From contig USBH01000120.1 in assembly GCA_900552925.1 (NCBI GenBank), forward strand, positions 1 through 5,501: DNA of 5,501 nucleotides, given 5' to 3'. How positions within the stretch are numbered: position 1 is the first letter of the stretch; the number at the start of each line of letters is the position of its first letter. The DNA is from an uncultured Oscillospiraceae bacterium (GTDB lineage Bacteria > Bacillota > Clostridia > Oscillospirales > Acutalibacteraceae). Both the position numbers and the translations under genes were made by a program. Shown here piece after piece: positions 1 through 5,501 of this stretch. The notes below the pieces were generated by a model. That model saw only the letters and a program-made list of their open reading frames with translations. It was not told the DNA's origin and searched no databases.

Positions 1-49
1 ACGAGATTAGCTGCAGTCTCGTGGGCTCGGAGATGTGTATAAGAGACAG
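1..49 (+). other. Illumina Nextera adapter contamination (P7 tail, i7 index, read-2 transposon end)
   Basis: Bases 1-7 match the 3' end of the Illumina P7 primer. Bases 8-15 are an 8-base i7 index (TAGCTGCA, which I recall as the adapter form of Nextera XT index N728). Bases 16-49 match the 34-base Nextera read-2 adapter, whose last 19 bases (31-49) are the Tn5 mosaic end. The order P7-index-adapter-insert is exactly that of a library molecule, so genomic sequence starts only at base 50. This is a sequencing artefact and should be trimmed, not annotated as a mobile element. Confidence 0.98.
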
Positions 50-757
50 GGGCGTCACCGTGTAGCGCAGCACGCAGAATTCGCGCGGCCAGAGAGATGC
101 TTCGTCGCGGATCGGCTCGGCAAGGCGATCCGGCGCGCAGCCGAGCACGTGCAGCGTGTGCTCGGCGCCCGAGGGCAGCGCAAACTTCACGTCGAACGGC
201 GCGCAGTCCGGCGACGTCTCGAACACCGCCGGGCACGGCAGCGTCACGGGGTCGGGCTTCAGCGTCACCGAGAGGCTGCGCAACCTTTCCGGCCTGCGCT
301 TCGTCGCCCAGGGCAGCTGCACGCGCATGCACCGCCACGCCCGCCCCGGGTGCGCCTGCGCAAGGCCGTAATGCGCGAGCAGCGCCGCCGTCTTTTCGTT
401 CTCCGACAGGCCCGGCACCCACACCGCGCCGCTTTCCGAATAACGTTCCGCTTCCCGCCCGTTGATCCGCACGGTATAGCCGATCGGCTTTGCGAGCGGG
501 TTTTCGGCCTCGGCCTGCTCGGCTTCCATTCTGTCGAGTTCTTCGGCCCGCGCGGCCCACCGGTCGTAAAACGCGCGGAATTCCTCTTCCGGGACGGCCG
601 AAAACAGATGGAACACCATGCCCTGCGCGCAGGCGTAAACCGCGGGCAGATACCAATCCGCGCCGTACCAGTGCACCTGCTGCGGACAGATTTCGAGCGG
701 CGCGCACGGGTAGTCGTGGCGCGCCTTCCCCCATTTTCCGTGATACACGATCTCCAA
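50..757 (-). CDS. Hypothetical protein, 3' end missing (236 codons present)
   Basis: I do not recognise this protein. The frame is open from a TTG start at 757 to base 50, where genomic sequence ends, so the C-terminus is missing. The frame also runs on through the adapter without a stop, and a gene caller could wrongly add about 16 adapter-encoded residues. The TTG is chosen because AAAGGAG lies 9 bases upstream (767-773). The N-terminus reads LEIVYHGKWGKARHDYPCAP. Residues 1-55 are rich in aromatics, with eight Cys overall (18, 24, 43, 143, 175, 185, 207, 228). Residues 56-86 are charged and probably helical (many Glu, Ala, Arg). The remainder looks beta-rich. No signal peptide or membrane segment is visible, so it is probably cytoplasmic. 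Its CCG/ACG/GCG-rich codons match the two genes upstream. It follows the operon terminator by only 34 bases with no evident promoter of its own, so it may depend on readthrough. Confidence 0.75.
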
Positions 758-766
758 TTCCTGTCG

Positions 767-773
767 CTCCTTT
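767..773 (-). promoter_or_regulatory. Ribosome binding site deciding the TTG start at 757
   Basis: On the minus strand AAAGGAG is followed by a 9-base spacer and then TTG (757-755). The only other start-like codon in frame after the preceding stop is a TTG at 793-791. It sits in the terminator tail without a ribosome binding site, so 757 is preferred. Confidence 0.7.
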
Positions 774-791
774 CGTGCGCTGCGCGCCTGC

Positions 792-819
792 AAAAAACGC
801 GCGCCGAAAGCGCGCGTTT
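792..819 (-). terminator. Rho-independent terminator after the COG3581-like gene
   Basis: Read on the minus strand, bases 819-810 and 804-795 form a perfect 10-bp stem (AAACGCGCGC / GCGCGCGTTT) around a 5-base loop (TTTCG). A run of six T (797-792) covers the end of the stem and the bases just after it. It begins 4 bases after the stop codon at 824-826. It should end most transcription of the two-gene unit. The plus-strand reading has no comparable T run, so it is directional. Confidence 0.88.
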
Positions 820-823
820 CCCT

Positions 824-2104
824 TTATGCTTCTGCCTCTGCGCTCTCCATGTTCTCCTTTGCCACGGCGAGCATCAGCTTGATGCGGTTTTCCTGGTTGA
901 CCTTCGTCGCGCCCGGGTCGTAGTCGATCGGGACGATGTTCGACTTCGGATACAGGTTCTTGAGGTTGCGGATCATGCCCTTGCCGACGATGTGGTTCGG
1001 CAGGCAGCCGAACGGCTGGGCGCAGATGATGTTCGGGTAGCCGCTTTCGATCAGCTCCATCATCTCGGCGGTCAACAGCCAGCCCTCGCCCATCTTGCAG
1101 CCGTAGCCGATGACGCCGTCGATCAGCTTTTTCAGGTGCGCATACGAGGAAGGCACCGTGAAGCGGTTCGAGATCGTATTCGCGTGCTCGACCGCGTGGA
1201 TCACGTGTTGCTCGATGCCGACGAGATAGTCGAACATGATCTTGACGACCTCGAACTTTGCGCGGCTGCCGCCGTACAGCTTGATGTCCTCCATGCGGTT
1301 GTCCACCTTGAAGAGCATGAAGCCGATGACGCCCGGCACCATCGTCTCGCAGCCCTGCGAGAACAGGAACTCCTCGAGGTCGTTGTTGCCGATCGGCGAA
1401 TACTTGACGTAGATCTCGCCGACCACGCCGACGCGCACCTTTTTCTCACCGGTGACCGGCACGCGGGCGAAATCCTCGGCGATCTGCGGCAGGTAACGCT
1501 CCATCTCCTTGGCGGCGTAGCCTTTGTCCTCTGCGAACATCGCGGTCAGCTTTTCCGTCCAATGGTCGACGAGCGCCCGGCTTGCGCCGGCTTCCTGCTC
1601 GTAGGGGCGCGTTTGGTTGTGCATCAGCATCAGAAGGTCGCCGTACGCCAGCACCGCGAGCGCCTTGCGGATCATCGGCAGCGTCAGCTTGAAGCCGCTG
1701 TTCTTTTCGAGACCCGAGAGGTTCAGCGAGATGACCGGAATGTGCGAAAGGCCGTCCTTCTCGAGCGCCTTGCGCAGCAGGTGGATGTAGTTCGAAGCGC
1801 GGCAGCCGCCGCCCGTCTGGGTGATGATCAGCGCCGTCTTGTTCAGGTCGTACTTGCCGCTGTGCAGCGCGTCCATCATCTGGCCGATTGTCAGAAGCGC
1901 CGGGTAGCAGGTGTCGTTGTGCACGTACTTGAGTCCCTCGTCCACGATCTGCCGGCCGCGCGTCTGCAGGATCTCCACCTTATAGCCGTACGCCTTGAAC
2001 AGGTTTTCAAACAGCTTGAAGTGGATCGGCAGCATGTTCGGCGCGAGGATCGTGTAGTCCTTTTTCATTTCCTTGGTGAATTCCACGCGTTTTGCAGCAT
2101 CCAT
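824..2104 (-). CDS. 2-hydroxyacyl-CoA dehydratase-like protein (COG3581 type), partner of the activase
   Basis: The 426-residue protein resembles the COG3581/HGD-D group related to 2-hydroxyglutaryl-CoA dehydratase and benzoyl-CoA reductase subunits. It also resembles the C-terminal third of fused activase proteins in Firmicutes. Visible marks are FTKEMKKDYTILAPNMLPIHF (about residues 9-29), NDTCYPAL with Cys66, TQTGGGCRASNY with Cys101, YGCKMGEGW with Cys336, and CAQPFGCLPNH with Cys361 and Cys367. These Cys are plausible iron-sulfur ligands. It is probably cytoplasmic; no signal peptide or membrane helix is seen. The expected role, inferred only, is to accept an ATP-driven low-potential electron from the 976-residue neighbour. 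The substrate is unknown. ATG 2104 is chosen because the following residues look like the family's usual N-terminus, although the ribosome binding site is poor: the nearest AAAGGA lies 35 bases upstream. An internal ATG at residue 13 is less likely. It is probably co-transcribed with the gene upstream. Confidence 0.88.
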   Translation of the reverse strand: MDAAKRVEFTKEMKKDYTILAPNMLPIHFKLFENLFKAYGYKVEILQTRGRQIVDEGLKYVHNDTCYPALLTIGQMMDALHSGKYDLNKTALIITQTGGGCRASNYIHLLRKALEKDGLSHIPVISLNLSGLEKNSGFKLTLPMIRKALAVLAYGDLLMLMHNQTRPYEQEAGASRALVDHWTEKLTAMFAEDKGYAAKEMERYLPQIAEDFARVPVTGEKKVRVGVVGEIYVKYSPIGNNDLEEFLFSQGCETMVPGVIGFMLFKVDNRMEDIKLYGGSRAKFEVVKIMFDYLVGIEQHVIHAVEHANTISNRFTVPSSYAHLKKLIDGVIGYGCKMGEGWLLTAEMMELIESGYPNIICAQPFGCLPNHIVGKGMIRNLKNLYPKSNIVPIDYDPGATKVNQENRIKLMLAVAKENMESAEAEA

Positions 2105-2155
2105 ATTGATAACCGCGGCTTTCGCACAGCAAAAGCCTATCCTTTCTTTCGAAGT

Positions 2156-2187
2156 CCCGGAAAACGGCCCGTTTTCAAAGAGCCGGG
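2156..2187 (-). other. Hairpin in the spacer upstream of the COG3581-like gene
   Basis: CCCGG (2156-2160) pairs with CCGGG (2183-2187). Inside it, AAAACG (2161-2166) pairs with CGTTTT (2170-2175) around a 3-base loop, with a 7-base bulge (2176-2182). It ends about 50 bases before the start codon at 2104. No T run follows it on the minus strand, so it is not a terminator. A role in RNA stability or translation is possible but unproven. Confidence 0.4.
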
Positions 2188-2211
2188 CGCCCCGCCGCAG
2201 CCGGCGGACGC

Positions 2212-2231
2212 CGCGCGGGAGAGCCCGCGCG
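2212..2231 (-). other. Perfect GC hairpin just after the activase stop codon, lacking a T tract
   Basis: CGCGCGGG (2212-2219) and CCCGCGCG (2224-2231) form an 8-bp stem with a 4-base loop. It starts 10 bases after the stop codon at 2242-2244. There is no T run after it in the minus direction, so it should not terminate efficiently and the downstream gene can be co-transcribed. It may protect the 3' end of the first cistron or pause the polymerase. The rest of the 137-base spacer (2105-2241) holds no gene that I can support. Confidence 0.5.
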
Positions 2232-2241
2232 TTTCCCGTAT

Positions 2242-5172
2242 TTACAGAAGATCGAGCGCGGCAAACAGGCTGCGCAGACGGATGCGCACCGCGCCGAGGT
2301 TCGTGATCTCATCGATTTTGAGCTGAGTGTAGATCTTGCCGCCGTTGTGCAGGATCGAGCGCACCTCGTCGGTCGTGATCGCGTCGACGCCGCAGCCGAA
2401 CGAGACGAGCTGGATCAGGTTGATGCGCTTGTCGTTCCGGTCGACGACGTATTTCGCCGCCGCGTACAGGCGGGAGTGGTACGTCCACTGGTTCAGCACG
2501 CCGGTCGGGAATTTCTCGACCTTCGCGGAGACGGCGTCCTCGGTGACGACGACGGCGCCGCAGTCGCAGATCAGGCTGTCGATGCCGTGGTTGATCTCGG
2601 GGTCGATGTGGTACGGCCGCCCCGCAAGCACGATGACCGGCTTGTTCTGCTCGTCGGCGAGCTTCAGGAACTTGTCGCCGATCGCGCGGCAGGCGCGCAT
2701 GTAGAGGTCGTACTCCGCGTAGGCGGCGTCCGCGGCCTTCTTCACATCCTGCTTCGTGAAGTCCTCCTTCAGGTGGCGGCGCAGGATCTCATACATCTTG
2801 CCCGGGAAGTCGCGGCGGCGGTGCAGGCCCACGTAGTCGCCGATGAAAACGGTCTCCTTCAGCTTCGGGATGTTCGAGGAGATGACCTCCGGGTAATAGG
2901 CGACGACCGGGCAGTTGTAGTGGTTGTCGCCGAGGCCCTCGTCGAAGTTATACGACATGCAGGGGTAGAAGATCGCGTCCACGCCGCTGTCGAGCAGCGC
3001 CTCGACATGGCCGTGCATCAGCTTGGCCGGGAAGCACGCCGTGTCGGACGGGATCGTGTGCTGGCCCTTGAGGTATAGCGCGCGGTTCGAGGCCGGCGAG
3101 GTCATCACGTCGTAGCCGAGCGTCGTGAAGAACTTGTACCAGAACGGCAGCAGCTCGTACATGTTGAGGCCCATCGGGATGCCGATGACGGGCTTGCCCG
3201 TGTCCTTGTATGTATAGCGGGCCAGAAGCCTGCGCTTTTCTTCGAACATATTGTATTTCGTCTCGGTGGACTTCACGCCCGTGACCGGCTTTTCGCAGCG
3301 GTTGCCGCTGATGAACTTCCGGCCGCCCGAGAAGGTGTTGACGGTCAGCTTGCAGTTGTTGGAGCAGCCGTGGCACGTGATCGCCTTGACGCTGTGCGTG
3401 AACTCGTCGAGCGCCTCGGCCGAAAGCAGCGTGGACGTCGGCAGCTCGCCGCCCTTTGCGCGCGTCTTTTCGCGCGCGTACAGCGCCGCGCCGTAGGCGC
3501 CCATCAGGCCCGCAATCGTCGGGCGGACCACGTCGCGCCCGATCTCCTGCTCAAAGGCGCGCAGCACCGCGTCGTTGAGGAACGTGCCGCCCTGTACGAC
3601 GATCTCCTTGCCGATGGCCGAGGAATCGACCGCGCGGATGACCTTGTACAGCGCGTTTTTGACGACGCTGATCGAAAGGCCGGCGGAGATGTTCTCGACG
3701 GTCGCGCCGTCCTTCTGCGCCTGCTTGACCGAGGAGTTCATAAACACCGTGCAGCGCGAGCCGAGGTCGACCGGGCGGTCGGCGAAGAGTCCGAGCTTCG
3801 CGAACTCCTCGATCGTGTAGCCGAGCGCGCCCGCAAAGGTCTGCAGGAACGAGCCGCAGCCCGAGGAGCACGCCTCGTTGAGGAAAATGTCGTCGATGAC
3901 GCCGTTGCCGATCTTAAAGCACTTGATGTCCTGGCCGCCGATGTCGATGATGAAATCGACCTTCGGGTTGAACGCGCGCGCCGCGTAGAAATGCGCCATC
4001 GTCTCGACGATGCCGTAATCGACCGAGAACGCGTTCTTGATGATGTCCTCGCCGTAGCCCGTGGCCGCCGCGGCGCAGATCTTCGCCGTCGGGAAACGGC
4101 TGTAGACCTCCTGCAGGAACTCGCGGATCAGCGGGACCGGGTTGCCGCTGTTCGGCATGTACTTCGTGCAGACGATGCCGCCGTCCATGTCCGCCACGAC
4201 CGCCTTGACCGTCGTGGAGCCGGCGTCGATGCCGATGAAGACCGGCTCGCCGTCCCGGACGCCGTCCCGGATCTTGACGCCCGCCCTGTTGTGGCGCTCG
4301 ATGAACGCGTCGTATTCCACCTGATCCTTGAAAAGCGGCGGGCAGGCGCGGTACTCCTCCTTCGCCGTGTAGTGGGCGATGCTGTTGATCAGCGTCTTGA
4401 GGGGGACCGCCGGATCGTTCGAGGCGAACGCCGCGCCGAGCGCGACGAAATAGAGCGAATTTTCCGGACAGATGCCCGTGATGCCGAGCGTGTCGTCGAA
4501 CGCGGCGCGCAGCTCGGAGAGGAACGTCATCGGGCCGCCGAGGTAGACGACCTTGCCCGCGATCTCGCGGCCCTGCGCGAGGCCCGCGACCGTCTGGTTC
4601 ACGACGGCGTACAGGATGCTCGCGGCGACGTCCTTTTTCAGCGCGCCCTGGTTCAGAAGCGGCTGGATGTCGCTCTTTGCGAAAACGCCGCAGCGCGAGG
4701 CGATCGTGTAGATCTTCTCGTGCTCCTTCGCAAGCTCGTTGAGCTCGTCCGGCGTGATGTTCAGAAGCGTGGCCATCTGGTCGATGAACGCGCCCGTGCC
4801 GCCGGCGCAGGAGCCGTTCATGCGCACCTCCATAGAGCCGGCCAGGAACAGGATCTTGGCGTCCTCGCCCCCCAGCTCGATGACCACGTCGGCGTCGGGG
4901 ATGTACTTTTTCACAGCGGTGCGGGTGGCGTAGACCTCTTGCACAAAGGGGATGTGCAAGTCCTCTGCCAGGCCCATGCCCGCCGAGCCGGACACGCACA
5001 GGCTGGCCCGCTTTGTCTGGGGGAACTTCTCCTGGATGCGGGTGAGCATGCCGGAGGCCTTCTCGGCAATTTGGGAGAAGTGCCGTTCATACTCCTGATA
5101 GATGGGCTGGTCCTGCCCATCATAGACCATACATTTCAGGGTGGTGGAGCCCACGTCCAAACCGATCTTCAT
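2242..5172 (-). CDS. Double-domain acyl-CoA dehydratase activase with DUF2229/COG3580-like C-terminus
   Basis: This 976-residue protein carries two ATPase domains of the BcrAD/BadF/HgdC activase family (ASKHA fold). Domain 1 (about 2-255) has DVGSTT at 6-11, ELGGEDAK at 99-106, NGSCAGGTGAF with Cys122, and SRCGVF with Cys161. Domain 2 (about 312-567) has IGIDAGSTT at 313-321, DIGGQD at 410-415, NEACSSGCGSF with Cys435, and SRCTVF with Cys474. The Cys spacing is 39 in both, as in HgdC, where two such Cys per subunit hold a bridging [4Fe-4S] cluster. A further cluster CHGCSNNC...C lies at Cys600, 603, 607 and 626. A DUF2229-like region follows at about 660-870, then a COG3580-like end with SFGCGVDA at 924-931. 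By family knowledge, ATP hydrolysis drives electron injection into a dehydratase-type partner, probably the 426-residue neighbour. It is probably cytoplasmic and oxygen-sensitive. The ATG at 5172 is followed directly by the phosphate-1 motif of domain 1. Codons for residues 1 to about 120 differ from the rest (see findings). Confidence 0.92.
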   Translation of the reverse strand: MKIGLDVGSTTLKCMVYDGQDQPIYQEYERHFSQIAEKASGMLTRIQEKFPQTKRASLCVSGSAGMGLAEDLHIPFVQEVYATRTAVKKYIPDADVVIELGGEDAKILFLAGSMEVRMNGSCAGGTGAFIDQMATLLNITPDELNELAKEHEKIYTIASRCGVFAKSDIQPLLNQGALKKDVAASILYAVVNQTVAGLAQGREIAGKVVYLGGPMTFLSELRAAFDDTLGITGICPENSLYFVALGAAFASNDPAVPLKTLINSIAHYTAKEEYRACPPLFKDQVEYDAFIERHNRAGVKIRDGVRDGEPVFIGIDAGSTTVKAVVADMDGGIVCTKYMPNSGNPVPLIREFLQEVYSRFPTAKICAAAATGYGEDIIKNAFSVDYGIVETMAHFYAARAFNPKVDFIIDIGGQDIKCFKIGNGVIDDIFLNEACSSGCGSFLQTFAGALGYTIEEFAKLGLFADRPVDLGSRCTVFMNSSVKQAQKDGATVENISAGLSISVVKNALYKVIRAVDSSAIGKEIVVQGGTFLNDAVLRAFEQEIGRDVVRPTIAGLMGAYGAALYAREKTRAKGGELPTSTLLSAEALDEFTHSVKAITCHGCSNNCKLTVNTFSGGRKFISGNRCEKPVTGVKSTETKYNMFEEKRRLLARYTYKDTGKPVIGIPMGLNMYELLPFWYKFFTTLGYDVMTSPASNRALYLKGQHTIPSDTACFPAKLMHGHVEALLDSGVDAIFYPCMSYNFDEGLGDNHYNCPVVAYYPEVISSNIPKLKETVFIGDYVGLHRRRDFPGKMYEILRRHLKEDFTKQDVKKAADAAYAEYDLYMRACRAIGDKFLKLADEQNKPVIVLAGRPYHIDPEINHGIDSLICDCGAVVVTEDAVSAKVEKFPTGVLNQWTYHSRLYAAAKYVVDRNDKRINLIQLVSFGCGVDAITTDEVRSILHNGGKIYTQLKIDEITNLGAVRIRLRSLFAALDLL

Positions 5173-5187
5173 AAAATTTTTTGACCA

Positions 5188-5193
5188 TCCTTT
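5188..5193 (-). promoter_or_regulatory. Ribosome binding site of the activase gene, long spacer
   Basis: AAAGGA on the minus strand lies 15 bases before the ATG at 5172, which is longer than the usual 5-10. The spacer is AT-rich. An ATG overlapping the AAAGGA (5187) is out of frame with the activase, so 5172 remains the best start. Confidence 0.5.
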
Positions 5194-5200
5194 CCCATAA

Positions 5201-5219
5201 AGCGGGAGCTGCTCCCGCT
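5201..5219 (-). repeat. Perfect 9-bp inverted repeat in the activase leader
   Basis: AGCGGGAGC (5201-5209) and GCTCCCGCT (5211-5219) are exact inverse copies around one T. As RNA this folds into an 8-bp stem with a 3-base loop, ending 7 bases before the AAAGGA of the activase gene. Only three T follow it on the minus strand, so it is at best a weak terminator or attenuator. Confidence 0.55.
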
Positions 5220-5221
5220 GG

Positions 5222-5259
5222 CCCGGCGCCCCTTCCCCCAGGGGAGCGAGGGGGCCGGG
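5222..5259 (-). repeat. Long GC-rich hairpin in the activase leader
   Basis: CCCGGC (5222-5227) pairs with GCCGGG (5254-5259). After a one-base bulge, CCCCT (5229-5233) pairs with AGGGG (5249-5253). An alternative inner pairing of CCCCT with AGGGG at 5240-5244 also exists, so two exclusive folds are possible. It stands beside the 5201-5219 hairpin within an otherwise AT-rich leader. Confidence 0.5.
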
Positions 5260-5361
5260 TACAATACAATATTCCTAAAGCGGGACAAAGTTTCTTCCTG
5301 TTTTTAAGAATATTTCTCAAATTTATAAAGGGTCTTTCCTACAAAAATTTATATCCATCCC

Positions 5362-5390
5362 ATAGTAGCATTTTTCGACGGAAAAATCAA
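5362..5390 (-). promoter_or_regulatory. Candidate sigma-A promoter of the two-gene operon
   Basis: On the minus strand TTGATT (5390-5385) is a -35 candidate. It is followed by a 17-base spacer and TACTAT (5367-5362) as the -10. A TG one base before the -10 gives an extended -10 element. The predicted start of transcription near 5355 gives a leader of about 180 bases before the ATG at 5172. Each hexamer matches consensus at 4 of 6 bases, but the ideal spacing and the TG support the call. Confidence 0.55.
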
Positions 5391-5395
5391 CATTT

Positions 5396-5444
5396 CCGGC
5401 GGGCCAACCTTTGGAAACTCAGGAAAAAGGTATGCGCCCGCCGG
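5396..5444. repeat. Perfect 9-bp inverted repeat flanking a 31-base loop, next to the promoter
   Basis: CCGGCGGGC (5396-5404) and GCCCGCCGG (5436-5444) are exact inverse copies separated by 31 bases. The pair ends 5 bases upstream of the -35 candidate at 5385-5390. No T run follows on the plus strand. It could be a two-half-site operator or the end of an upstream transcript structure; the sequence does not decide between them. Confidence 0.4.
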
Positions 5445-5488
5445 GGCTTCCATGCGGCCACATTTCCCGTGCCCTTTTGGGCCAGTTG

Positions 5489-5497
5489 TGCTATACT
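5489..5497 (+). promoter_or_regulatory. Extended -10 element pointing out of the window
   Basis: TGC followed by TATACT (5492-5497) matches an extended -10 (TGnTATAAT) with 5 of 6 hexamer bases. No good -35 is found 16-18 bases upstream (the 17-base position reads GTGCCC). It suggests a divergently transcribed gene beyond base 5501. The bases 5491-5501 (CTATACTATAG) are also a palindrome, so orientation is not certain. Confidence 0.35.
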
Positions 5498-5501
5498 ATA
5501 G

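Larger units (their letters stand above)
5173..5501. other. 329-base intergenic region without a gene
   Basis: I see no credible coding sequence here. The open frames on both strands lack a ribosome binding site and a recognisable protein. The region is mosaic: GC-rich hairpins at 5201-5259, an AT-rich leader at about 5260-5390, then mixed sequence with the inverted repeat and a divergent -10. A 9-base direct repeat (AAATTTATA) occurs at 5319-5327 and 5345-5353. I recognise no known riboswitch or T-box. Confidence 0.6.

Noticed and set aside
31..49. Tn5 mosaic end as evidence of a transposon
   Set aside because: It is preceded by the Nextera read-2 tail, an 8-base index and the P7 tail, so it is library adapter and not a natural Tn5 copy.
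35..2326. 763-codon open frame on the plus strand
   Set aside because: It starts inside the adapter (MYKRQ), has Arg/His/Val/Leu-rich composition, and lies antisense in codon register to the real minus-strand genes. It is a GC-driven shadow.
3914..4999. 361-codon open frame on the minus strand
   Set aside because: It is a shifted frame inside the activase gene with Arg/Gly/His-rich low-complexity composition. The activase frame carries all the family motifs.
3370..5184. 604-codon open frame on the plus strand
   Set aside because: Its Arg/Asp/Val/Ala-rich composition with no recognisable motif is typical of the antisense frame of a high-GC gene, and it is fully covered by the activase gene.
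5201..5259. Terminator for a gene upstream on the minus strand
   Set aside because: The hairpins lack a proper T run in either direction and sit in the leader just before the activase ribosome binding site.
5120..5320. 66-codon minus-strand frame overlapping the activase start
   Set aside because: It starts at a TTG without a ribosome binding site, has Pro/Gly/Arg-rich content caused by the hairpins, and is out of frame with the activase.
5181..5501. Plus-strand open frame to the right edge
   Set aside because: There is no ribosome binding site and no recognisable protein. It crosses the predicted promoter and inverted repeats; the plus-strand -10 lies at its far end, not before it.
1..5501. 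CRISPR array, tRNA, rRNA or insertion sequence
   Set aside because: No regularly spaced repeats, no tRNA-like cloverleaf, no rRNA-like sequence and no transposase were seen on either strand.

Overview
The window looks like a contig from a moderately GC-rich Firmicute of the Clostridia (Oscillospirales-like), probably from a gut isolate or metagenome. This is inferred from AGGAG-type ribosome binding sites, high-GC codon use, and a large anaerobe-type CoA-dehydratase activase. It is not a species identification.

Layout: all real genes lie on the minus strand, so transcription runs right to left. From the right edge there is a 329-base regulatory region (5173-5501). It holds a candidate extended -10 promoter for the minus-strand operon, several inverted repeats, and a second -10 element pointing out of the window on the plus strand. 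Next comes a 976-residue protein with two BcrAD/BadF-type ATPase domains, a Cys cluster, and DUF2229/COG3580-like regions (2242-5172). A 137-base hairpin-rich spacer follows, then a 426-residue partner related to the 2-hydroxyacyl-CoA dehydratase/COG3581 group (824-2104). A clear Rho-independent terminator follows at 792-819. Last is the 5' part of an unrecognised gene with a TTG start (50-757), cut off by the left end. Bases 1-49 are not biological: they are the Illumina P7 tail, an 8-base index and the Nextera read-2 transposon adapter.

How the genes fit together: the 976-residue protein is expected to use ATP hydrolysis to push a low-potential electron from an iron-sulfur cluster onto a partner. 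The 426-residue protein is the obvious candidate partner. In many relatives these parts are fused in one chain of about 1,400 residues; here they are two genes. The pair's substrate is not known, and no CoA-transferase, HgdA/HgdB-type catalytic pair or ferredoxin gene lies in the window.

Two quality warnings. The left end carries untrimmed sequencing adapter. The first ~120 codons of the 976-residue gene use ACC/CCC codons, while the rest uses ACG/CCG almost exclusively. The switch falls at a highly conserved motif (about 4797-4836), so the right ~700 bases may come from another genome, by assembly chimera or by recombination.
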